NCBI GenBank assembly: GCA_045636425.1
Contig: JAZTXM010000002.1
Coordinates: 1 to 64,000, forward strand
DNA from: UMGS1883 sp045636425
GTDB taxonomy: Bacteria; Bacillota; Clostridia; UMGS1883
Reading direction: 5' to 3'
Length of the DNA stretch: 64,000 nucleotides
The position numbers were made by a program, and so were the translations under genes. Below are positions 41,723 through 49,605 of this stretch, in pieces (within the stretch, counting starts at the first letter, position 1; each line of letters starts with the position of its first letter). The notes beneath the pieces are model-generated. The model did no database searches, was not told where the DNA came from, and saw only the letters and a list, made by a program, of their open reading frames with translations.

Positions 41723-41977
41723 ATGAGTAAATTCGAAATTCACAACCTTGATGTAGATGCTTTTGCAAAAGAGCTCAATAACTGCAAGGGTCAGGTTTGG
41801 CTTACAACAGAAGAGGGTGACAGAATCAATCTTATGTCTGCCTTCTGCCGCATGATTGGTCTTATGAGCATTATTCAGGGTGCAAAGCTCAGCAAGGCTA
41901 CCATTGAATGCGAGGACCCCGATGATGAAAGCCGTCTTTTCAGATTGAATCTTTACGGCAAGGTAACAGAAAAGTAA
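41723..41977 (+). CDS. Small conserved-looking protein, possibly HPr-like fold without the active His
   Basis: The protein has 84 residues and no membrane segment. Its length and order (strand VWLTT, then NLMSAFCRMIGLMSIIQGAKL, strand ATIEC, EDPDDESRLF) recall HPr, where a KSImgLm helix is followed by a G-rich turn and DE-x-A helix. The phosphorylated His motif of HPr near residue 15 is absent (HNLDVDAFAKEL instead). The HPr link is inference. A good promoter and AGGAGG suggest solid expression. It is followed by the long hairpin before spoIIID. Confidence 0.65.
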   Translation: MSKFEIHNLDVDAFAKELNNCKGQVWLTTEEGDRINLMSAFCRMIGLMSIIQGAKLSKATIECEDPDDESRLFRLNLYGKVTEK

Positions 41978-42010
41978 AATTGAAATTTCACGCTAATAAA
42001 AATTAGTAAT

Positions 42011-42061
42011 AACAGCCCCCTTATTCTCATATGTTAGAACGAATGAGTTAAGGGGGCTGTT
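42011..42061 (+). promoter_or_regulatory. Long hairpin that contains the spoIIID ribosome site
   Basis: AACAGCCCCCTTA (42011-42023) pairs perfectly with TAAGGGGGCTGTT (42049-42061), with an inner CTCAT/ATGAG stem. The AAGGGGG (42050-42056) is the only ribosome site for the TTG at 42066. It may end the upstream transcript and also hide the spoIIID ribosome site in any read-through RNA. Confidence 0.75.
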
Positions 42062-42065
42062 AATT

Positions 42066-42329
42066 TTGAAAGATTATATTGAAAAGCGTGCCGTTATGCT
42101 TGCATACTATATTCTCGAAAATAATGCTACAGTCAGAGCAACCGCGAAAAACTTCGGTTTCTCCAAATCGGGAGTACATAAAGACGTCACAACAAGATTA
42201 ATGGATATAGACCCGCTTCTGGCGGAGCGTGTTCAAGATGTGCTTGATACAAACAAAGCCGAGAGGCATATCCGCGGCGGTCTTGCCACAAAGCTTAAGT
42301 ACGAACGGCAAAAGGTTTCTAACGGTTAA
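42066..42329 (+). CDS. spoIIID: Sporulation transcription factor SpoIIID
   Basis: The protein has 87 residues. The helix-turn-helix TVRATAKNFGFSKSGVHKDVTTRL and the basic C-terminal helix (ERHIRGGLATKLKYERQK) match SpoIIID, the mother-cell regulator between sigma-E and sigma-K stages. The start is TTG 42066, with the ribosome site in a hairpin. It overlaps the end of ribU tail-to-tail by 11 bp. Confidence 0.95.
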   Translation: MKDYIEKRAVMLAYYILENNATVRATAKNFGFSKSGVHKDVTTRLMDIDPLLAERVQDVLDTNKAERHIRGGLATKLKYERQKVSNG

Positions 42330-42972
42330 CTACCCAAAGTGCCAGCATACATATTAAAATCATGAATATAGCTGAAATAGCCACCGCCACATTAGCGTTG
42401 CGAGAGGAATAGTTATTGGTGCTTTCCAAAAGTCCTCCGCGTCTTAAAACCCTTGTCATAGGCTTATATATAAGAAGCACAAGTGCAGAGTTAAGAATGC
42501 ATTTTATGATATTGAAAGGAAGAATTGCAGGTATTAAAAGGTCAGCAACCGCCTGTCTGGGCATGCCTGTGTAGAGTGGGGTAACAAAGTAGTTTAACAC
42601 CATCATAGCAGCAACTGCACAAACAGAGCCTATCACAAGCGACACCATTCCGCCCTTGATTGAGCGATACTTACTGTACACTGCCGAAGCAACGCAAGCG
42701 AAAGCACAGCTTGCCGCAATGTTCATAACGCATCCTATAATATGCGTAGAGCTTGAAGTAAGCATTTCTATTAAGGAAACAATCACAGATATTACAAATG
42801 CAGTAAGCGGACCGTATATGTATCCGCCAATGACGATTATAACATCCTTAGGGTCATACTGCAAAAAGGGAAACGCCGAAAAAAGCGGCGGAAAGACATA
42901 TTTTGTAAGCATTACCACATATGCAAGAGTACACAGAAGCCCTGTGGTCGTCATTTTTTTTGTATTGTTCAT
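42319..42972 (-). CDS. ribU: Riboflavin ECF transporter substrate-binding component RibU
   Basis: Membrane S-component of 217 residues with about six helices; the N-terminal part (TTTGLLCTLAYVVML, DPKDVIIVIGGYIYGPLTAF) is typical of RibU. It binds riboflavin and joins a shared ECF energy module encoded elsewhere. An FMN riboswitch and terminator directly upstream confirm the substrate class: high FMN should stop transcription. Confidence 0.93.
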   Translation of the reverse strand: MNNTKKMTTTGLLCTLAYVVMLTKYVFPPLFSAFPFLQYDPKDVIIVIGGYIYGPLTAFVISVIVSLIEMLTSSSTHIIGCVMNIAASCAFACVASAVYSKYRSIKGGMVSLVIGSVCAVAAMMVLNYFVTPLYTGMPRQAVADLLIPAILPFNIIKCILNSALVLLIYKPMTRVLRRGGLLESTNNYSSRNANVAVAISAIFMILICMLALWVVNR

Positions 42973-43000
42973 TAAAAGTCATTCCTTCCGATATACATAT

Positions 43001-43040
43001 ACAAATAAAATGCCCCGATACATAAACGTATCGGGGCATT
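43001..43040 (-). terminator. Riboswitch-controlled terminator before ribU
   Basis: A 13-bp perfect stem (43009-43021 with 43028-43040, AATGCCCCGATAC arms) is followed on the minus strand by a T-rich run (TTTTATTT). Confidence 0.9.
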
Positions 43041-43063
43041 GTTGTATTTAAAAATACACATTT

Positions 43064-43183
43064 TCTTCTCTCATCCGGACTTTACCGTCGGTTGCAGAAT
43101 CTCACTGCATCAACCTTTTAAGGTTCGCGGACTCAGGCTTCTGCCATTACCGCCGGTAGGGAATTTCACCCAACCCCGAAGAA
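43064..43183 (-). promoter_or_regulatory. FMN riboswitch (RFN element)
   Basis: Read on the minus strand: CTTCGGGGTTGGGTG, CCCTACCGGCGGTAATG, AGCCTGAGTCCGCG, then GTGAGATTCTGCAACCGACGG and AAGTCCGGATGAGAG. All conserved RFN blocks are present in order. It begins only 4 bp after the prsA stop codon, so any private promoter would lie inside prsA; otherwise ribU is read from the prsA transcript. Confidence 0.97.
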
Positions 43184-43186
43184 TCA

Positions 43187-44326
43187 TTATTCATTTTCTT
43201 TTTTAAGCTCTTCTTCCGTAGGTAACTTGATTCCCATCATTTCTTCTGTGATAGGCTCTGCACCTCTGGCACTTCTTATTTCATTAACCCAATTAAATAC
43301 ATATTTATCAAGCTCATCTGTTTTCCAGTTGATTTCAAATTCTTCTGCTTTGGAATTTAAAACCTCGCCAAGCTTCTGATTCAAAAGATTCTCTTTATAT
43401 TCCTTAAATTCATCAAGGTCGGCATTTACATCATATTTCTTGATAATATGATAGCCATAGTCTGTTTTTACGCCCTGCTTGGTGTATTCTCCTACCTTGA
43501 GAGCCATGGAAGCTTCCTCAAATTCCTGTACCATTTCACCTGTGCCGAATACATAGAATTTTCCGCTTTCCATTCCGGGGTCCTCATCATACTTATCTAT
43601 AAGAGAGTCAAAATCCTCGCCCTTAGCAAGCTTTCCGAGAATCTCGTCTACTACTTTAAGAGCTTCTTTGTCGCTTCTTGCAGGAATCACATCGCCCGTT
43701 TCGGGGTCTGTCTGCTCCTGGGTTGATACAAGAATGTGCTGAACACGCATCTTTTCTTCTGAAAAGCCCTCTAAAGCTTCCTGATCTGAAACATATGCTT
43801 CTTCGCCCTTTGCAGTTATTTTGTCCTGCAAACTAACCATAATCTCCGACATTCCGATACTGTTTTTCACTGCCTTGTCGGTAGTTTTTGCTTCACTTAA
43901 AAACTTTTCATATTCACTGTCGGTGCTGAAATTCTTTCTAAACGCCTTATATTCTTTATCTACGGCTTTCTGGATTTCCTTACTGCCTTGTTCTATGCCA
44001 TATTTTTCCTTAGCCAATACCGATGCCGCTATCATCACTTCGAGCTGCGCGCCTGTATTCTGACTTATCATCTGACCTAAGGTGTTTATACCATCATATG
44101 ACTGAACAAACCAATCTGCTCCGTAATACTGCTCATACTGGGAAACATTATCATACATTGTTCTGTAAACCAGATTATAGTCTGCCTGAGTAATTTCCAC
44201 ACCGTCTACAGTTCCTACTATCTCTTTGTCAAGCTTTGTATCACCCGTGGGGGCATCGCCTGAGCAAGCACTAAAGAGAGACAACACAATAATCAATGCA
44301 ACACAAAGTGCAAAAAATCTTTTCAT
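43187..44326 (-). CDS. prsA: Foldase lipoprotein, PrsA/SurA-like parvulin
   Basis: The protein has 379 residues. A signal peptide with a lipobox-like FSAC (cysteine ~20) is followed by a SurA-type N-terminal helical domain. A parvulin PPIase domain (VQHILVSTQEQTDPE... ending ALKVGEYTKQGVKTDYGYHIIKKYD) comes next, then a C-terminal helix region. It folds exported proteins outside the membrane. Start 44326 has AGGAGG 7 nt upstream; a longer frame reaching 44449 reads into repeat copy B and is not real protein. It is last in the spoVG-mfd block, after the repeat. Confidence 0.88.
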   Translation of the reverse strand: MKRFFALCVALIIVLSLFSACSGDAPTGDTKLDKEIVGTVDGVEITQADYNLVYRTMYDNVSQYEQYYGADWFVQSYDGINTLGQMISQNTGAQLEVMIAASVLAKEKYGIEQGSKEIQKAVDKEYKAFRKNFSTDSEYEKFLSEAKTTDKAVKNSIGMSEIMVSLQDKITAKGEEAYVSDQEALEGFSEEKMRVQHILVSTQEQTDPETGDVIPARSDKEALKVVDEILGKLAKGEDFDSLIDKYDEDPGMESGKFYVFGTGEMVQEFEEASMALKVGEYTKQGVKTDYGYHIIKKYDVNADLDEFKEYKENLLNQKLGEVLNSKAEEFEINWKTDELDKYVFNWVNEIRSARGAEPITEEMMGIKLPTEEELKKENE

Positions 44327-44349
44327 TTTCATTCCTCCTGTTTTATAGA

Positions 44350-44626
44350 TAGCCATTGAAGTATTATCCGAACCCGCCTGAAACGGCGGAATTTCGGCAT
44401 CTTTAGGTTTGTCATCCTTGAAAGGCAACAGCCTATCTGCGTCCTCCACACCAAAATCTGCACAAAATTTCGTCCGTTTCAGGTTCGGAGAATTTTTTGC
44501 AAACTATTTTTCTGCCGATACGAGGCAAAAACGAAGCCCATACTTTCGTATTGGCAAGGCTTTTAACGACGAAGCGGCAAAAAAGAGGAAGCAAAAAACG
44601 TGGTTTGGATAATACTTCAATGGCTA
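44350..44626 (+). repeat. 277-bp-class dispersed element, copy B (between mfd and prsA)
   Basis: It is the inverse copy of 35429-35704. The ends are TAGCC, a 10-nt variable part (ATTGAAGTAT), TATCCG (44350-44370), and a perfect complement at 44606-44626. Inner features are conserved: a 10-bp stem (44377-44386 with 44474-44483) and a GCCCATAC/GTATTGGC hairpin (44536-44555). It ends 15 bp before the mfd stop codon and sits upstream of prsA. Confidence 0.8.
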
Positions 44627-44640
44627 CACTTAATTATATA

Positions 44641-47600
44641 CTACACTTCATCGTTTTGCAAGCACTTTAATACATTATTTACACTTTCGATGAGTTTATC
44701 ACCCTTAAGGCCCTTTTCACGAAGCAGAATATATGGATTGTCCCCTGCTCCGAAAAGTACTTTTCCGCGGTTTTTTGAGGCAAGAATTGAAATTTTATCC
44801 ACCATTTCACGGCTAAGAGATTGAATCTTAAAAATAATACCTGCCTCTGCGTGGGAGATTTCCTTGATTCCCGCCTTCTCTGCCGAAATACGAAGCATCT
44901 GTATTTCAAGAAGGCTGTAGGTTTCATTGGGGATTTCTCCGTAGCGGTCCTCAAAGCTTCCCTCAACTGCGTAGCGGTCGTTTATATCTACGATTCCCGC
45001 AATTTGCTTATACGCTTCTATTCTGAGATTTGATGTAGGAATGTAACTGTCGGGGATAAAGGCATTTACTTCAAGGTCAATTACAGTTTCAACCTTTTCG
45101 GGGGCTTTGGGTTTACCCATAGCTTCATTTACAGCTTCCTCAAGGATTGCACAATACATGTCATATCCCACGCTTGCCATAAATCCGTGCTGTTCGGGGC
45201 CAAGGACGTTGCCTGCACCTCTTATTTCAAGGTCACGCATGGCAATACGGAAGCCTGAGCCGAATTCCGTAAATTCACGGATGGCACGAAGCCTTTTTTC
45301 CGCCACCTCGTCAAGAATTTTGTTTTTTCTGTAGGTCAGATATGCGTATGCAAGGCGGTTTGTTCTTCCCACTCTGCCACGGAGCTGATAAAGCTGACTA
45401 AGCCCCAACGTGTCGGCATTTTCAATAACAATGGTGTTTACATTTGCAATATCAAGCCCTGTTTCGATAATGGTGGTGCAGACAAGCACATCTACTTCAT
45501 GCTCCTCTACCTGCATCATTACATCATCAAGCTCGCTCTCGTTCATCTTACCGTGAGCGACGGCTACTCTTGCGTCGGGCACGAGCCTTCTTATGCGTTC
45601 AGCCACGCCGTAAATGCTTTCCACGCGGTTATGCAGGTAATAAACCTGACCGCCTCTTGCCACTTCCCTTTCTATGGCATTTTTAACTACCGCTTCATTA
45701 TATTCCAGTACATATGTCTGTACGGGATGACGATCGCTTGGCGGTGCGGAGAGCACACTCATATCCCTTATTCCTATCATTGCCATATGAAGTGTTCTTG
45801 GAATGGGAGTTGCACTCAGGGTAAGAACATCCACGTTCTTTTTCATTTCCTTGATTTTTTCCTTGTGAGTAACGCCGAATCGCTGTTCCTCGTCCACAAT
45901 TAAAAATCCTAACTTTTTAAACACCACATTTTTAGACAGAAGCTTATGCGTTCCTACTACTATATCGCACTCGCCCGTCTGAAGCATTTTAAGTGTTTTC
46001 TTTGTTTGTGCAGGGGTTGAAAATCTGGAAAGCATCCTTACCGTTATGGGAAATTCCTTCATTCTTTCCACGAAATTATGATAATGCTGGGAGGCAAGAA
46101 TGGTCGTGGGTACAAGGTAGGCTACCTGATATCCGTCCATGACAGCCTTAAATGCTCCGCGCATGGCAACCTCTGTTTTGCCGTAGCCCACATCTCCGCA
46201 CAAAAGTCTGTCCATGGGGCGTGTGCTTTCCATATCTTTTTTTATTTCAGCGGTGCTTCTTAACTGGTCTTCTGTTTCTTCATAGGGGAACATGTTTTCA
46301 AAATCATGCTGCCAAGGGGTGTCCTGTGAAAAGGCAACTCCTTGAAGCTGTGCCCTTTCGGCATAAAGTGCCACGAGCTTCTGTGCCATTTCCTCTACGC
46401 TCTGACGCACCTTGCGTTTTGCGTTAGCCCATTCATTTGACCCCAGGCGATTAAGACGCACCATTTTGTTTTCTCCGCCTGTGTATTTGCTGACGGCATC
46501 AAGCTGACCTACGGGTAGATAAAGAAAATCCTCTCCCCGATACTCTATTTTAATATAGTCCTTCGTAACTCCGCTTACTTTCATGCGGACTATCCCTAAA
46601 TATTTTCCGATACCGTGTGCACGGTGAACAACGTAGTCTCCCAAATCAAGCTGGTCGGCACTGCGGATTTTCATGGTGTCTTCGCTTTTTGGCGTTCTTC
46701 TCTTTTTCTTTTCTGCGGCAAAAATTTCCTTGTCGCTTACTACGGCATAGCCGTCTAAGGGGTATTCAAATCCCTTGGTGATACTGCCCGGCATAACCGT
46801 TACATATTTATCGGAAAGAATTTCGGGAGAATCCTCATATGATGCACGAACATCCCTTTCGTTAAGCATTTCGGTAATTTTCTTTGCTCTTGAGGTGCTT
46901 CCTGCAAGGATAACGGTTTTCACGCCCTCTTGATGCCAACGCTCCACATCGGAAATAAGGAAATCAATATTCCCGCTGTAGCTACTCATACCCTTGCTTG
47001 TAATTTCACATTCCGTTTTAATATCCCAGTCGGGACAGGCTCTGCCTATAGAGGAAAGGGCAATGCTTGCACTGCTTCCTATACGCATGGCAACATCGCT
47101 GTAACGGCTGATACAGTCATAAAGCTCTGTTACAAGATTATTTTCAGCATGGGTTTTTATATTTTCGGAAAGCTCCCATTCTACCGCCTTGGCACTTTCG
47201 CTCATTCTGGCAGGCTCATCCGTAAAAATAATATAGCTGTCATCCAAGTAAGAGAGCATACTTTCCCTTGAATTTTGGACTTTCACGGGGAGTATCTTAG
47301 CCTCATTAATTTTTTCGATGCTCATCTGCGTTTCACAGTCAAAGCTTCTTAAGGAATCAATATCATCACCGAAAAGCTCCATACGGATGGGAAGAAGTGC
47401 GTCGGGAGAATATATATCCACAATACCGCCGCGGATTGCAAACTGCCCGGGGAGATTTACTACATCTACCCTGCTATACCCCATTTCTGAAAGCTTTGAT
47501 GCAAGATTCCCAGAATCGGTTACTCCACCGTATGAAAAAGACATACAGAGAGAATCAAAGTCTTTTTTAGGCACGACAAAATGGAGAAGCGATTCTACCG

Positions 47601-47952
47601 ATAAAACGGCATTTGCTCCCCCTGCAAGTGCACCAAGTGCTGCTGCACGCTTGTTTTGTGCCTCATGATTTGATGCTTCAACCTTATATAGCAAAATTTC
47701 CTTGGGCGGGATATAAACACATTCATTCTCACTAAAAAAACGTAGGTCTTCAAAAAGCCTTCTTGCCTGAATTTCATTATGTGTAACGACAAACGCTTTT
47801 TTTCTCAGCTTTTCACATATGGAATTAATAAGATGTGCTTTCTGTGCGTCGGCACTTCCGCTTATCATCAAAGGAAAGCTTCCCCTTTGAGCTTCAAGGA
47901 TGATTTTTTGAAACTGCTTTGAATTATCAAGCAAGTTGCTTAGTACATTCAT
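44641..47952 (-). CDS. mfd: Transcription-repair coupling factor Mfd
   Basis: The protein has 1103 residues. A UvrB-like N-terminal module, the RNA-polymerase-binding domain (DYVVHRAHGIGKYLGIVRMKV) and a RecG-like translocase with GDVGYGKTEVAMRGAF (Walker A), DEEQRFGV and ARGGQVYYLHNRV follow in order. It removes stalled RNA polymerase and recruits UvrA to lesions. It starts 3 bp after pth. Confidence 0.97.
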   Translation of the reverse strand: MNVLSNLLDNSKQFQKIILEAQRGSFPLMISGSADAQKAHLINSICEKLRKKAFVVTHNEIQARRLFEDLRFFSENECVYIPPKEILLYKVEASNHEAQNKRAAALGALAGGANAVLSVESLLHFVVPKKDFDSLCMSFSYGGVTDSGNLASKLSEMGYSRVDVVNLPGQFAIRGGIVDIYSPDALLPIRMELFGDDIDSLRSFDCETQMSIEKINEAKILPVKVQNSRESMLSYLDDSYIIFTDEPARMSESAKAVEWELSENIKTHAENNLVTELYDCISRYSDVAMRIGSSASIALSSIGRACPDWDIKTECEITSKGMSSYSGNIDFLISDVERWHQEGVKTVILAGSTSRAKKITEMLNERDVRASYEDSPEILSDKYVTVMPGSITKGFEYPLDGYAVVSDKEIFAAEKKKRRTPKSEDTMKIRSADQLDLGDYVVHRAHGIGKYLGIVRMKVSGVTKDYIKIEYRGEDFLYLPVGQLDAVSKYTGGENKMVRLNRLGSNEWANAKRKVRQSVEEMAQKLVALYAERAQLQGVAFSQDTPWQHDFENMFPYEETEDQLRSTAEIKKDMESTRPMDRLLCGDVGYGKTEVAMRGAFKAVMDGYQVAYLVPTTILASQHYHNFVERMKEFPITVRMLSRFSTPAQTKKTLKMLQTGECDIVVGTHKLLSKNVVFKKLGFLIVDEEQRFGVTHKEKIKEMKKNVDVLTLSATPIPRTLHMAMIGIRDMSVLSAPPSDRHPVQTYVLEYNEAVVKNAIEREVARGGQVYYLHNRVESIYGVAERIRRLVPDARVAVAHGKMNESELDDVMMQVEEHEVDVLVCTTIIETGLDIANVNTIVIENADTLGLSQLYQLRGRVGRTNRLAYAYLTYRKNKILDEVAEKRLRAIREFTEFGSGFRIAMRDLEIRGAGNVLGPEQHGFMASVGYDMYCAILEEAVNEAMGKPKAPEKVETVIDLEVNAFIPDSYIPTSNLRIEAYKQIAGIVDINDRYAVEGSFEDRYGEIPNETYSLLEIQMLRISAEKAGIKEISHAEAGIIFKIQSLSREMVDKISILASKNRGKVLFGAGDNPYILLREKGLKGDKLIESVNNVLKCLQNDEV

Positions 47953-47955
47953 ATA

Positions 47956-48519
47956 TCACAACACCTTGTTGTTAAAGTTACTCATAGCCTCGGAAATACC
48001 CTGTTTCATAATTACGGAGAGTATGTCCTCTATCTTCTTTATCGCACGTGTTACCATCACGCCGTCTTCATCATTAAAATGCCCTAAAACATGGTCTGCA
48101 AGGTCGTGCTTTGGTGCACCTACTCCGAAGCGTACACGGGGGAATTCATCACTACCCAAAAGATATATAATATTCTTCATTCCGTTGTGTCCTCCGGCAC
48201 TTCCCGATGGGCGGATTCTGACCTTTCCGACTTCAAGGGTTACATCGTCATATACAACTATTATATTCTCCGTAGGAATTTTATAGAATTGAGCCGCTTC
48301 CAAAACACTCTGTCCGCTTAAATTCATAAAGGTCTGAGGTTTTAAAAGCACACATTTTTCCGTACCGATAAAGCCTTCGCCATATACCCCTTTAAACTTA
48401 ATCTTCGTCATCTTAACTCCGATTTGCTCTGCAAGATAGTCCAGGGCAATAAAACCTACATTATGCCTTGTCTTTTCATATTCACGCCCGGGATTTCCCA
48501 AACCTACTATCAGATACAT
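47956..48519 (-). CDS. pth: Peptidyl-tRNA hydrolase
   Basis: The protein has 187 residues. VGLGNPGREYEKTRHNVGF carries the catalytic His (~20); LLKPQTFMNLSGQSV and VYDDVTLEVGKVRIRPSGSAGGHNGMKNI are the other signatures. It recycles peptidyl-tRNA dropped from ribosomes. It lies in the usual prs-pth-mfd order. Confidence 0.97.
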   Translation of the reverse strand: MYLIVGLGNPGREYEKTRHNVGFIALDYLAEQIGVKMTKIKFKGVYGEGFIGTEKCVLLKPQTFMNLSGQSVLEAAQFYKIPTENIIVVYDDVTLEVGKVRIRPSGSAGGHNGMKNIIYLLGSDEFPRVRFGVGAPKHDLADHVLGHFNDEDGVMVTRAIKKIEDILSVIMKQGISEAMSNFNNKVL

Positions 48520-48553
48520 GGTTATTTCTCCTTATATGCTTTTTTGCATTCCA

Positions 48554-48585
48554 CAATGCCGCCACGAAGTTTCGGGGCGGCATTG
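48554..48585. terminator. Hairpin between prs and pth
   Basis: AATGCCGCC and GGCGGCATT pair with an inner CGAA/TTCG. No T-run follows on the minus strand, so it is more likely a processing or attenuating hairpin than a full terminator. Confidence 0.5.
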
Positions 48586-48619
48586 CAGGTACTTTTATTA
48601 TAATCTTTTTTTACAGTGA

Positions 48620-49576
48620 TTATGTAAAGAGAGGACTTACAGAAACATCTTCATAGATACGCTCTATAGCTTCTGCAAAAATAGGAGCTACGCTGAGTAT
48701 CTTTGTCTTCTTCATAATCTTTTCCGGAGGAAGCTCGATTGTGTTAAGACAAACAAGTTCCTGAATGGGACTTGCTTCAAGTCTTTCTATAGCAGGACCG
48801 CTGAGAACAGGATGTGTACAGCATGCATATACCTCTGTAGCACCCTTATCTACAAGAGCCTGTGCAGCATGAACGATTGTTCCTGCCGTATCAATCATAT
48901 CATCAACCAAAATAACCTTCTTGCCCTTAACTTCACCTATGATATTCATAACCTCGCTTACGTTGGGCTTGGGGCGACGCTTGTCAATGATTGCAATGGG
49001 AGCATTAAGCTTCTGTGCAAAGTTTCTTGCACGTGTAACGCTGCCGAAATCGGGAGATACTACAACTATATCATCCATATCGTCCTTAAACTTTTCTATG
49101 AAATACGGAGCCAGAATCGGCACGCCAAGCAAGTGGTCAACAGGAATATTGAAAAAGCCCTGAATCTGTGCTGCGTGAAGGTCCATTGTAAGAACTCTGT
49201 CAGCTCCTGCTTCTGCAATAAGGTCTGCAACAAGCTTTGCACTGATCGGATCTCTTGCCTTTGCCTTTCTATCCTGACGAGCATATCCGAAATAGGGCAT
49301 TACGGCAGTAATTCTTCCTGCAGATGCTCTCTTAAACGCATCAATCATAATAAGCATTTCCATAAGATTGTCGTTTACGGGAGCACTTGTAGACTGAACT
49401 ACGAAAACATCGCTTCCGCGAACGGTTTCGCCGATGTTTACAAAGATTTCCCCGTCAGAGAAAAGACCAACCTTGGACTCACCCAAAGTAAGATTGAGCT
49501 TTCCTGCGATTTCCGCTGCAAGCTTGGGATTTGAATTTGCCGCAAAAATCTTGATGTTTTTTCCGTGTGATATCAT
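48620..49576 (-). CDS. prs: Ribose-phosphate pyrophosphokinase
   Basis: The protein has 318 residues. FVVQSTSAPVNDNLMELL, the metal site DLHAAQIQGFF, VSPDFGSVTRARNFA and the PRPP loop VDDMIDTAGTI are all present. It makes PRPP for nucleotide, histidine and NAD synthesis. Order glmU-prs is conserved in Firmicutes. Confidence 0.97.
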   Translation of the reverse strand: MISHGKNIKIFAANSNPKLAAEIAGKLNLTLGESKVGLFSDGEIFVNIGETVRGSDVFVVQSTSAPVNDNLMEMLIMIDAFKRASAGRITAVMPYFGYARQDRKAKARDPISAKLVADLIAEAGADRVLTMDLHAAQIQGFFNIPVDHLLGVPILAPYFIEKFKDDMDDIVVVSPDFGSVTRARNFAQKLNAPIAIIDKRRPKPNVSEVMNIIGEVKGKKVILVDDMIDTAGTIVHAAQALVDKGATEVYACCTHPVLSGPAIERLEASPIQELVCLNTIELPPEKIMKKTKILSVAPIFAEAIERIYEDVSVSPLFT

Positions 49577-49605
49577 TTTGACATTCCTCCGTATGTATAT
49601 TAAAA

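Noticed and set aside
44327..44449. N-terminal extension of prsA into repeat copy B
   Set aside because: A signal peptide and an AGGAGG site mark the start at 44326; the extension is repeat sequence.
48812..49534. 240-codon frame antisense to prs
   Set aside because: Shadow of prs; composition typical of antisense translation.
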